A stretch of DNA of 5,579 bases, taken from assembly GCA_964457585.1 (NCBI GenBank), contig CAYWFU010000119.1, positions 1 through 5,579 of the forward strand, given 5' to 3'. The DNA is from CAYWFU01 sp964457585. Its GTDB lineage: Bacteria; JACRDZ01. The position numbers and the translations under genes were made by a program. The notes beneath the pieces were generated by a model. It was not told the origin of the DNA and ran no database searches. It was given only the letters and a program-made list of their open reading frames with translations. Positions 1-5,414 of the stretch are shown in pieces. Within the stretch, counting starts at the first letter, position 1. Each line of letters opens with the position of its first letter.

Positions 1-137
1 TCTTCTGGTTTATCCTTGTTTATTATCGCCATTATAAACCTGTGTTTACGTTTACATACTTTTATGATTTCGTGAGCTCTCTCTGCTGTTTGGACATGAA
101 TAACAACAGGAATTTTTTTAGTCTTTACTTTTGTCAT
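1..137 (-). CDS. Partial small protein, N-terminus only; possibly SEC-C/SWIM-motif family
   Basis: Forty-five codons are visible before the window edge cuts the gene, so its C-terminus is unknown. ATG at 137-135 follows a good Shine-Dalgarno (AAGGA, minus strand of about 145-149) with a 7-base spacer, which fixes the start. The protein begins MTKVKTKKIPVVIHVQTAER and continues through a Lys/Arg-rich helix to NKDKPE. A basic start, a V-x-V-Q-T-x-x-R strand-turn and a DKPE turn resemble, from memory, the region ahead of the C-terminal metal-binding motif in small SEC-C/SWIM proteins (PBPRA1643-like). The cysteine cluster that would prove this lies outside the window. The RBS and clean reading frame make it very likely a real gene; the family call is tentative. 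It lies downstream of the primase in the same direction, separated by the repeat cluster at 201-446. Confidence 0.6.
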   Translation of the reverse strand, partial: MTKVKTKKIPVVIHVQTAERAHEIIKVCKRKHRFIMAIINKDKPE

Positions 138-158
138 ATTATTTTCCTTATTGAATAA

Positions 159-187
159 ATTATAGCTTATAGATAAAAAAAATCAGT
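159..187 (-). promoter_or_regulatory. Weak candidate promoter for the partial left-end gene
   Basis: The minus strand has a perfect TATAAT at 164-159. It would place a start site near 152 and give a leader of about 15 bases that still contains the AAGGA ribosome site. The matching -35 position (187-182, ACTGAT, 17-base spacer) is a poor match, so an activator would probably be needed. One 19-base repeat (201-219) lies just upstream, about 50-70 bases from the predicted start, where an activator could bind. This is inference from motif placement only. Confidence 0.3.
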
Positions 188-200
188 ACTATCTCTTTTT

Positions 201-446
201 GTGCAAACGTGCAGACACCCCTAAAAAAAAGTTATAATGTATCATAGCGTTTGCAAACGCCCTTTTGCAAACGTGTGCAAACACCCCCTTTTTGCTTTAA
301 AATAAGCTAAAATGGGCTGCCTCAAATAATGATAGTGTCTTAATTAGAGGTGAAGGTTAAGAAAGTGTGTGCACATCTGCACAATCCAGTGCAAACAGCA
401 CAACATAGTTATAATGCCACTTACAATGGTGTTTGCACGTTTGCAC
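201..446. repeat. Cluster of GTGCAAAC octamers: candidate iterons or operator array
   Basis: This gene-free stretch (about 138-469) carries repeated copies of GTGCAAAC. The 19-mer GTGCAAACGTGCAAACACC (two tandem octamers plus ACC) occurs inverted at 428-446, and with one mismatch (GTGCAGAC in the second octamer) in direct orientation at 201-219. At 265-285 the same two octamers are separated by two extra bases. A single octamer is at 389-396, and a perfect 14-base palindrome GCGTTTGCAAACGC at 247-260 is built from two overlapping half-sites. The ten-base string AGTTATAATG occurs twice (230-239, 407-416), each time downstream of a repeat copy. Iteron-like arrays bind replication initiators or transcription factors. 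With a primase gene adjacent, an origin is plausible, but no perfect DnaA box was seen. Confidence 0.6.
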
Positions 447-469
447 GAAAAGTATATAAGAGAAATATT

Positions 470-2833
470 TTAAAAATATTTCCTTTTTAACTCTTCCGGG
501 GTAATCAAACCTTTAATATCAACTTCAGTTTCTTCTTCAACAACTTTATAGACACGTTGTGTGCCTTTTTGTTGGACAACTTCTATAGCTCCAAGAGATT
601 CAAGATGAGAAATTATATTATATATATATCTCATACTCCAATTAGTAAGTTTAATAACTTCACGTGTTGTAAATTGCTTTATAGCTTTATCTTCTAAATA
701 CCTTTTTACTTTTCCTAATATCTCTCTTCCTTTTAACCCGACTTCATCTAATGTCTGAGCGAAAATTTGTTTTGCCAGTTTATAGGCAAAAGCATAATCT
801 TCTATTGTGGCATTTATATATGTGAAACCTGCTTCATGTGTAAACCGTTCTCTTTGTTTCTGATAGAGAAACGCTATTACTCTAATCAGATTTAAGAATC
901 TTTCATTATCCCGTCTGGTTCTTATCCATTTAATAGGAAACGTCAAATGTTCGGCATAAGGAATATTTATTACTACAGGCTCTAATAACCTTTGAGCGTT
1001 TCTATGTATTTTAATTATCTCCTGTTTATATCTGTCCTTTTCCGCTATTGCTTCTACGGTTGCCAGTCTTCTTTGCAGCTCATGTATTTTGGATGTCTGG
1101 GCTTCGGAATCATCAATATATAAATCAAATAACCTTGTTGCGTTTTCATTATGAATTACGGGGCGGGTTGTAGTTTCTGTGTATGCGATTGGTCCTTCAA
1201 CCAGAGTTTCTGCGGTGGTAAATTTACCTGTTCTTTCATTCTTTACAGGGATAGCTAAAGTAAGCTCTTTTTCTGATAATAACGTCCTTATAGAATAACT
1301 TGCATCGTCTGCTCCCTCTGTTTCATAAATTATTATCCATTTATGTTTAAGGCTGTCTTTGGGTAAATGATACAAGGCTTGGGGTGTAAGACGGGAAAAG
1401 CCTTTTACGTCTTCCGGGGGGCATAAAGTTTTAACTACATTTACTCCCTCTGACTTTCCGCCTGCTGATGGACCTTTTACCACTGTTCCTAATGGAGTTT
1501 CCATTTTACGACTAATAGCAATAAGATAAAGTAGTATCTTATTAGTAACTTCTCCTACATAGCCGATAGTGTTAATGTCTTCAAGAATTTTATAAAATAA
1601 ACGTGGGTTCTTTAAAAACTCTGTTGCCTGCTCCTCTTCTTCAGGAGTCATTTTATAAACTTCTATTTTGGTTATTCCTGCAAGAAGTTCTTGCTGTTGC
1701 CTTTTATATGCTGTTTCAAATTCTGATAAATGAACGTCTATTTGATGCGGGTCAATACCAGTAATTTTAAATAATCGTTGTCTGTGTGGATATGACCAAA
1801 AATTGATTTTATCTTTACCCATAATTTCCCAGTCAGTTTTAGTTTTGACAGATACAGTAACTAACCCTGCTAATCCTTCCCGTCTTTCATCTATTGCTGT
1901 GATTGTATATTTAAGTGTCTCATTATCACCCGGATACCAATAATATATATCTTCTTCATTTTCAATATGACCAGGTAATTTTACGGGGACTGCCTTTTTT
2001 ACTAATTCCTTAAATCCCTCTATCCCTTTATCATTAATCATATCCGTAACATCATATTTATTAGGCGTTCCGTCCTTCCAATGAATAGTTACAAATTTAT
2101 CTTTTAATTCTCTGGCGGCTATAAGTGTTCCTTCTTTTCCTGCTTCGTCATTATCATAACAGCCAATAATTTTATCAATATGCTGTAAAGCCTCTGTCAT
2201 CCAGTTAGCCCATTTTTGTTTAGCTCCAAAGGGTTTTGTTATTGCAGGGAAACCGTATTTTGTTAAAGTCTCAACATCTTTTTCCCCTTCTACCAAATAA
2301 ACTTCTTTAATCTCTTTTAAAACATCATGGTTGTAAAAAATCTTGGGGGAGGTTTCATATTCAGCATCCATGAACTGACCTTTAGAGCCATCCGGTTTAT
2401 AATAGCGATGTTTAACTGCTATTAATTGCCCATTTAGTTTATATTCATAAGACATATACATATTTGATTGTATTTCATCATTTTTAAAGATTTCCGTCGA
2501 TGGATTTTCAAAAATCTCATATTTCTTATAATTACTACTTGTTTCTTCTATTATATTTTTATTAAATACCTCGACTTTTTTTATTGGTCTTCCAAAAGCC
2601 TTTTTTATAGGAAGTATTTTTGTCGATTCTTTGGGTAACTCTTTGAAATCTTTTATATGTCCTGCTCCACAATGGAAACAATTAAATGCTCCTGTGGTTC
2701 TATTGAATCCACATTGAAAGTTTTTTACTCCGCAGTTAGGACATTTTGAAAAATCTAACCAGTCGCCTCGTTCTTTTGTTTCAACCCTTAATTCATTCGC
2801 TAAGTCATTAATTAAATTAACATAACTCACCAT
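470..2833 (-). CDS. Zinc-finger/TOPRIM primase fused to P-loop ATPase, mobile-element type
   Basis: This is a 787-residue replication protein. A CHC2-like zinc ribbon is formed by C31-x2-C34 and C52-x2-C55. A TOPRIM catalytic region follows, with the VEGEKD Glu at about 182 and the metal-binding YDNDEAG motif at 226-232, as in DnaG-type primases that make RNA primers. After a linker region comes an ATPase core with Walker A GPSAGGKS (454-461), a Walker B-like hydrophobic strand ending in YETE (503-506), and a conserved-looking NENATRLFD segment (562-570) that may hold a sensor or Arg finger. Residues about 715-765 look like a winged helix. ATG at 2833 follows AGGTG with a suitable spacer. Primase-ATPase fusions of this kind support plasmids, phages and integrated elements. 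I do not see a DnaB-type helicase motif set, so helicase activity is inferred only. The gene is intact. It ends in an AT-only 8-bp inverted repeat (463-470/474-481), too weak to call a terminator. Confidence 0.9.
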   Translation of the reverse strand: MVSYVNLINDLANELRVETKERGDWLDFSKCPNCGVKNFQCGFNRTTGAFNCFHCGAGHIKDFKELPKESTKILPIKKAFGRPIKKVEVFNKNIIEETSSNYKKYEIFENPSTEIFKNDEIQSNMYMSYEYKLNGQLIAVKHRYYKPDGSKGQFMDAEYETSPKIFYNHDVLKEIKEVYLVEGEKDVETLTKYGFPAITKPFGAKQKWANWMTEALQHIDKIIGCYDNDEAGKEGTLIAARELKDKFVTIHWKDGTPNKYDVTDMINDKGIEGFKELVKKAVPVKLPGHIENEEDIYYWYPGDNETLKYTITAIDERREGLAGLVTVSVKTKTDWEIMGKDKINFWSYPHRQRLFKITGIDPHQIDVHLSEFETAYKRQQQELLAGITKIEVYKMTPEEEEQATEFLKNPRLFYKILEDINTIGYVGEVTNKILLYLIAISRKMETPLGTVVKGPSAGGKSEGVNVVKTLCPPEDVKGFSRLTPQALYHLPKDSLKHKWIIIYETEGADDASYSIRTLLSEKELTLAIPVKNERTGKFTTAETLVEGPIAYTETTTRPVIHNENATRLFDLYIDDSEAQTSKIHELQRRLATVEAIAEKDRYKQEIIKIHRNAQRLLEPVVINIPYAEHLTFPIKWIRTRRDNERFLNLIRVIAFLYQKQRERFTHEAGFTYINATIEDYAFAYKLAKQIFAQTLDEVGLKGREILGKVKRYLEDKAIKQFTTREVIKLTNWSMRYIYNIISHLESLGAIEVVQQKGTQRVYKVVEEETEVDIKGLITPEELKRKYF

Positions 2834-2843
2834 AATAACACCT

Positions 2844-2874
2844 AGCCTTTCTAAGCTAAAATTTTATAAAGGCT
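2844..2874 (-). promoter_or_regulatory. Inverted repeat in the primase leader, next to its Shine-Dalgarno
   Basis: A perfect 7-bp inverted repeat (AGCCTTT at 2844-2850, AAAGGCT at 2868-2874, 17-base spacer) ends just upstream of the AGGTG ribosome site of the primase. In RNA it would form a hairpin abutting the Shine-Dalgarno; in DNA it could be an operator. No specific ligand or regulator is recognisable. Confidence 0.35.
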
Positions 2875-2886
2875 TATGCTATCCCC

Positions 2887-2916
2887 TTGAATTTTTCCTT
2901 ATCTTTATGATATAAT
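2887..2916 (+). promoter_or_regulatory. Sigma-70-type promoter on the plus strand, pointing away from the primase
   Basis: TTGAAT at 2887-2892 and a perfect TATAAT at 2911-2916 are separated by 18 bases, the best promoter match seen in the window. Transcription would start near 2923 and run rightward, antisense to the leader of the primase gene. No plus-strand gene lies downstream, only a hairpin followed by T-runs, so the promoter probably makes a short non-coding RNA. Confidence 0.5.
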
Positions 2917-2921
2917 CTTTT

Positions 2922-2990
2922 TAGCGAATGAAGATTACATTTTAAAGTGTCAGGGTGCGGTTCATCGGGAACGGCACTTTTGCCTTTTAT
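2922..2990 (+). ncRNA. Candidate small antisense RNA over the primase leader
   Basis: The transcript from the promoter at 2887-2916 would be about 60-68 bases. It contains a hairpin with arms GTGC-g-GTTC (2955-2963) and GAAC-g-GCAC (2969-2977), loop ATCGG, with one G-G mismatch. TTTTGCCTTTT follows directly (2978-2988), as in an intrinsic terminator. An outer pairing AAAGTG/CACTTT is also possible. On the minus strand the same hairpin is not followed by a T-run, so the terminator reading favours the plus strand. A five-codon mini-ORF (MKITF, 2927-2944) is present but probably meaningless. By analogy with counter-transcribed RNAs that limit plasmid replication genes, it could control primase expression. 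No known RNA family was recognised. Confidence 0.4.
2955..2988 (+). terminator. Terminator-like hairpin ending the candidate small RNA
   Basis: A two-part stem (four pairs, a G-G mismatch, four pairs, five-base loop) is followed by TTTT, GCC and TTTT. It lies about 35 bases after the predicted start of the plus-strand transcript. The GC content of the stem stands out from the AT-rich surroundings. Confidence 0.4.
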
Positions 2991-3073
2991 AATACCCTAA
3001 ATATAATTTTTATATACTTTATAATTTACCATAAAATTTGTTTATTCAAAAGTAAGACTATTCTTTAAATTTT

Positions 3074-3136
3074 GAACGTGATAAAAAGCAAAAATTTTAC
3101 TAAATTTTTAGTCTATCCTGACGGCTTTTTATCATG
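3074..3136. repeat. Structured repeat, copy 1 (complete)
   Basis: Bases 3074-3128 are identical to 5525-5579 in the same orientation; upstream similarity continues weakly after a one-base offset (ATTTTGAACG against ATTTTAGAACG). The unit is bounded by near-perfect inverted arms, CGTGATAAAAAGC (3077-3089) and GCTTTTTATCATG (3124-3136), with one mismatch. Inside is a second stem, AAAAATTT/AAATTTTT (3090-3097/3102-3109), and a short GTC/GAC stem (3111-3113/3120-3122), giving a cloverleaf-like fold. It sits between the 3' end of the cargo genes and the primase leader. It may be a MITE- or REP-like element, a recombination site or a bidirectional terminator; no family is recognised. Confidence 0.75.
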
Positions 3137-3158
3137 TAGTATGAAACTATTTTGTTTT

Positions 3159-3380
3159 TTATTTAAATCCACCTGAATAATAAATACTAATAATACATGT
3201 AATTACAGTAACAAATATTCCTAAAAGACAGAATAATAAATTTTTTAATGTATTTTCTATTTCTAATTTTTCTCTTTTCTCCTCGGACTTTTTTAGTTCA
3301 TCTCTTAGTCTATCTATTTCAGCTTCCATTCTTCTTCTTTGGTCTTCAGATTCTATTATTTTATTTAAAATTTCATCCAT
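3159..3380 (-). CDS. Small coiled-coil protein with C-terminal membrane helix; probably a 3' gene fragment
   Basis: The 73 residues from the first ATG form a charged coiled coil (about 1-44, rich in Glu, Arg and Lys with Leu/Ile spacing) and one hydrophobic segment (about 48-69, NLLFCLLGIFVTVITCIISI), so it would be tail-anchored. No ribosome site is properly spaced before this ATG. The same frame stays open for 34 further codons upstream (3482-3381). They read as the same kind of sequence (EKVIQKFIDSALGKEGELER, then more charged helix) but lack any ATG, GTG or TTG start. That frame closes only at a TAA (3485-3483) in the terminal repeat of the hairpin element at 3483-3653. I infer that this is the back half of a gene broken by the element. 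If expressed alone, the annotated ATG is the only ordinary start. The protein family is not recognised. Confidence 0.5.
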   Translation of the reverse strand: MDEILNKIIESEDQRRRMEAEIDRLRDELKKSEEKREKLEIENTLKNLLFCLLGIFVTVITCIISIYYSGGFK

Positions 3381-3482
3381 CTTTCTAAAATGTTTTTCTT
3401 CTTTAAATTCTTTTTCTAATCTTTCTAACTCTCCCTCTTTTCCTAAAGCACTATCAATGAACTTCTGTATTACCTTCTCACC

Positions 3483-3653
3483 TTACGCATAACTTAGACA
3501 AGCCAGAACCAAAAATATTAAAGATTTGTGTAAGCAAGGGAAAAGGGAAAAACTGGAAAAAGGGGAAAAATTATTATCTATTTTTTCTTTTCCCATTTTC
3601 CCTTCTTTTCCATTTTTCCTTAATTTACACTACCTAAATACTTATTTGCGTAA
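3483..3653. mobile_element. MITE-like 171-bp element with purine/pyrimidine hairpin
   Basis: The ends are short inverted repeats, TTACGCA (3483-3489) and TGCGTAA (3647-3653). Inside is a long imperfect hairpin. The left arm (3528-3570) starts GTGTAAGCAAGG and continues as purine-rich G3-4/A4-5 blocks. The right arm (3587-3630) is the matching pyrimidine-rich strand, ending CCTTAATTTACAC. Apart from one extra base, the arms align without gaps with about nine mismatches over ~43 bases; the loop is about 3571-3586. The element carries no gene: the plus-strand reading from 3526 just translates the low-complexity arms. No clear target duplication is visible, which would suit a REP- or IS200-like element, but no parent transposase is present. 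Confidence 0.5.
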
Positions 3654-3873
3654 CATGAGTTACCTTTACAAAAGCGTCTTTAAAAATTTCTTTTGCCCAA
3701 AAATCGTTATATATGAGGGGTAATTTGAAAGGCATTGGAGGTGGCTCCAAAGGAACTTTAGAAATTCGTTTTATAGATAGCCAATTAATAATGAATTTTT
3801 TTGCGAATACTATTAAAATTGATATAATACTGATGGAAACAATTGAAATTATGTAAGATAATTGTATTTCCAT
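3634..3873 (-). CDS. Small N-terminal membrane protein; probably the 5' fragment of a split gene
   Basis: ATG at 3873-3871 follows AAAAGGA with about a 9-base spacer, so translation should start here. Residues about 4-30 form a strong hydrophobic helix (LSYIISIVSISIISILIVFA) followed by Lys/Arg, which predicts a cytoplasmic C-terminal part. A proline-rich stretch, PLEPPPMPFKLPL (about 41-53), and an amphipathic helix follow. The last six residues (VTQISI) are encoded inside the hairpin element beginning at 3653, so the natural C-terminus is probably lost. The gene lies 60 bases after the caspase stop on the same strand and is likely co-transcribed. A possible TTGAAT/TATAAA pair lies in the gap, but its predicted start would remove the ribosome site. 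The family is not recognised. Confidence 0.55.
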   Translation of the reverse strand: MEIQLSYIISIVSISIISILIVFAKKFIINWLSIKRISKVPLEPPPMPFKLPLIYNDFWAKEIFKDAFVKVTHVTQISI

Positions 3874-3933
3874 AAAACTTTATCCTTTTTTATAATGTGA
3901 TATTTCTTTTATATTCAATCTATAATTCTATAA

Positions 3934-4761
3934 TTAACAAAAAGGTTTATCTAACGTTTCGTTTGTGGAGGTTTCAAGTTGGGGTATTTGTACAAAGCCT
4001 CCTCTTTTAATAGCTGCTGTAACTATGCTAAGTAATTCTTTTCTTTTGATATTGCCGTTGGTGCGTCTGAGAACCTGACAAAAATGGTAGGTAAATACAC
4101 CTCTTATTACACTATCTATTTTACATTCTTCTGATGTTTGGTTGTCTCTACAGGCTGCCCAGAGGGTATGATTAAGACCTTGAACAATAACCGTTCCTCG
4201 TTCACCTAAAAGTCTTTTAGTTCTAATATCCGGATTATAGTCAATGTGAAAAGTAAAGTCTATGGGTGGAGGCATATAACGGATTTTGCTTTTATTTTCT
4301 TCAGGTGAGATTAAGTCTCTTGTTCCTGTTCCTGAATGACAGGAGTCTAAAATAATTTCTAAATTTACGCCAGCAGGAAGTTTAGAAATTATTGTTTGTA
4401 GGTCATCATCAGAAATATAAACAGAGGTTTCAAAATCAATATCATGGGGACATAAAATTTCATCTTTTCTATCTACTTCATCTCCGCTTATATCTGCAAC
4501 CTGTGAACCATGCCCTGAGTAATAAAAGACGAGTGAATCGCCGTCTTTAGCATTAGAGATTAACCAGTTAAGCCCTTTAAGTATGCCTGCTTTTGTTGCC
4601 CGTTTATCAGTACATAACCGGATATTTGAAGATGGGAAACCACAAATAATTAAAGTATTAGCCATATCCCTGACATCATTTATACAACCATTTAAGTCAA
4701 GTTCACTTTGACCTGCAGGGGCATAATCATTAATTCCAATAAGAAACGCTTTTTTAACCAT
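3934..4761 (-). CDS. Caspase-like cysteine peptidase (orthocaspase / type I metacaspase, peptidase C14)
   Basis: The 275-residue protein has a complete caspase fold signature. The N-terminus (KKAFLIGINDY) is the first strand. The catalytic His is H84 in FYYSGHGSQ and the catalytic Cys is C141 in ILDSCHSGTGTRDL. Between them, the acidic GDEVDRKDEILCPHD motif (93-107) is typical of metacaspases that cut after Arg or Lys. The p10-like part follows (TLWAACRDNQTSEE, about 199-212, then GVFTYHFCQVL) and ends with the usual PQLETS...KPF. There is no prodomain, so the enzyme must be regulated through partners. ATG at 4761 lies only 5 bases after the stop of the DUF5615 gene and has a weak ribosome site, which suggests translational coupling. 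Bacterial caspases act in programmed death and anti-phage defence, where an upstream sensor switches them on; which sensor applies here is unknown. Confidence 0.93.
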   Translation of the reverse strand: MVKKAFLIGINDYAPAGQSELDLNGCINDVRDMANTLIICGFPSSNIRLCTDKRATKAGILKGLNWLISNAKDGDSLVFYYSGHGSQVADISGDEVDRKDEILCPHDIDFETSVYISDDDLQTIISKLPAGVNLEIILDSCHSGTGTRDLISPEENKSKIRYMPPPIDFTFHIDYNPDIRTKRLLGERGTVIVQGLNHTLWAACRDNQTSEECKIDSVIRGVFTYHFCQVLRRTNGNIKRKELLSIVTAAIKRGGFVQIPQLETSTNETLDKPFC

Positions 4762-4766
4762 TTTTT

Positions 4767-5120
4767 TTATATTTCTCTTATCCGTATTTTATTAGGTGTA
4801 ATTACGACAAATTTATTTAATAATAAATCTCCATATTTATTTAAGATTTTGATTATACTGTCTGTTATTGCTTCGAAATCTTTAGCTTTATACCTTAAAA
4901 ATATTACGCTTACATCTGTTTTGTGATGAGCAAAAACCCATTCTCCAAAATCCTTATCCTCAGTTAATAAAACAAACTGCTTTTCTTTTGTAATATTCAA
5001 AATTTCTTTGTCATCAAGCCCTTTAAATTCTTCTAAAATTGAAGTAACCTTAAAACCTTCAATTCTTAATTTTTTAACAATTTTAAAATTTACGTCTTCA
5101 TCAGCAAGAATATTAAGCAA
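4767..5120 (-). CDS. DUF5615 PIN-like protein, probable toxin-like partner of the DUF433 gene
   Basis: The 117-residue protein matches the DUF5615 (PIN-like/Mut7-C-like) pattern: LADEDVNFKIVKKLRIEGF at the N-terminus (D7, D9), GLDDKEIL (D36, D37), and LLTEDKDFGEWVF (E54, D55, D57). These acidic residues sit where PIN-type nucleases bind metal. The start is TTG at 5120-5118: a TGA lies directly upstream in frame and no ATG is available. A perfect AAAGGAGG (minus strand of 5127-5134) sits six bases before it. The gene overlaps the end of the DUF433 gene by 8 bases. DUF433-DUF5615 pairs are predicted toxin-antitoxin modules (VapBC-like); ribonuclease activity is inferred, not shown. It would act in the cytoplasm. 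The direct link to a downstream caspase is the unusual feature. Confidence 0.88.
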   Translation of the reverse strand: MLNILADEDVNFKIVKKLRIEGFKVTSILEEFKGLDDKEILNITKEKQFVLLTEDKDFGEWVFAHHKTDVSVIFLRYKAKDFEAITDSIIKILNKYGDLLLNKFVVITPNKIRIREI

Positions 5121-5334
5121 TCATTGCCTCCTTTGATATAACATCAGCAGAGTAAGATAGTGCAGCTAAAATATCTTCTTCTCTTAAATGTGGGTAAGCG
5201 TCTAAAAGTTCTTCTATTTTCATCCCTTCTGATAATTTTTCAAGTATTAATTCTACTGTTATTCTAGTGCCTTTTATAATAGGTTTACCAAGCATTGTAT
5301 TAGGATTTGAAATGATTCTTTCTCTATAATTCAT
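5113..5334 (-). CDS. DUF433 antitoxin-like protein
   Basis: The 73-residue protein has the full DUF433 pattern: the ERIISNPNTMLGKPIIKGTRI opening with the GKPxIKGTRI signature (about 16-25), VELILEKLSEGMKIEELLDAYPHL (helix-turn-helix-like, about 27-50), and LREEDILAALSYSAD. It is of normal family length. ATG at 5334 follows GGAGG (minus strand of 5344-5348) with a 9-base spacer. DUF433 proteins are small DNA-binding, antitoxin-like proteins usually paired with a PIN-like partner, as here. Such antitoxins often repress their own promoter; the TGTAAG-containing sites upstream (5415-5500) are candidate operators. This is the first gene of the proposed operon running left through DUF5615, caspase and the membrane ORFs. 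Confidence 0.9.
   Translation of the reverse strand: MNYRERIISNPNTMLGKPIIKGTRITVELILEKLSEGMKIEELLDAYPHLREEDILAALSYSADVISKEAMIA
5127..5134 (-). promoter_or_regulatory. Strong ribosome binding site that fixes the TTG start of the DUF5615 gene
   Basis: AAAGGAGG on the minus strand lies inside the last codons of the DUF433 gene (Lys-Glu-Ala region), six bases before the TTG at 5120. It is complementary to the 16S rRNA tail without mismatch. A near-ideal site with a weak start codon, plus the 8-base overlap, suggests that toxin-like output is tied to translation of the upstream gene. Confidence 0.7.
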
Positions 5335-5414
5335 AAATAAATTCCTCCATTAATAAGTGTATATAGGCACAATCTAATCTTTAAAAACCTTTTCTATCTA
5401 AAACACAAATACTA

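Larger units (their letters stand above)
3159..3873 (-). pseudogene. Proposed membrane/coiled-coil gene split in two by a hairpin element
   Basis: The two small ORFs at 3634-3873 and 3159-3380 (with its start-less extension to 3482) are read as one original gene. The upstream ORF keeps protein-like sequence to ...FKDAFVKVTH and then enters the element, adding only VTQISI before a stop. The downstream frame is protein-like from the first codon after the element. Removing 172 bases (the 171-bp element plus one shared G) joins them in frame as ...VKVTH-GEKVIQ..., giving about 180 residues: N-terminal membrane helix, proline-rich linker, long coiled coil, second membrane helix. Frame agreement alone has a one-in-three chance. 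The stronger evidence is that coding character ends at both element boundaries. Its place as last gene after the caspase suggests a membrane partner of that system. Confidence 0.45.

Noticed and set aside
365..492. Plus-strand reading from a GTG after GAGGTGAAGG (VCAHLHNPVQ...)
   Set aside because: It is made mostly of the repeat octamers and runs into the primase 3' end; composition is not protein-like.
3018..3049. TTGAAT...TATAAA on the minus strand as the primase promoter
   Set aside because: The spacer is 20 bases, outside the usual range; the AT-rich stretch offers several equally poor alternatives.
3528..3630. Retron msr/msd-like structure
   Set aside because: The long hairpin recalls msd folds, but no reverse transcriptase gene or branching-G arrangement is present.
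3526..3723. Plus-strand 65-codon ORF (MCKQGKREKLEKGEK...)
   Set aside because: It translates the G/A-rich and C/T-rich arms of the hairpin element and then runs antisense through the small membrane ORF; low complexity and no ribosome site of note.
3889..3918. TTGAAT-18-TATAAA promoter for the small membrane ORF
   Set aside because: Its start site would fall at about 3882 and remove the ORF's own ribosome site; co-transcription with the caspase is simpler.
4708..4926. Plus-strand 72-codon ORF
   Set aside because: It lies antisense across the start of the caspase gene and the end of the DUF5615 gene, both well supported; no family features.
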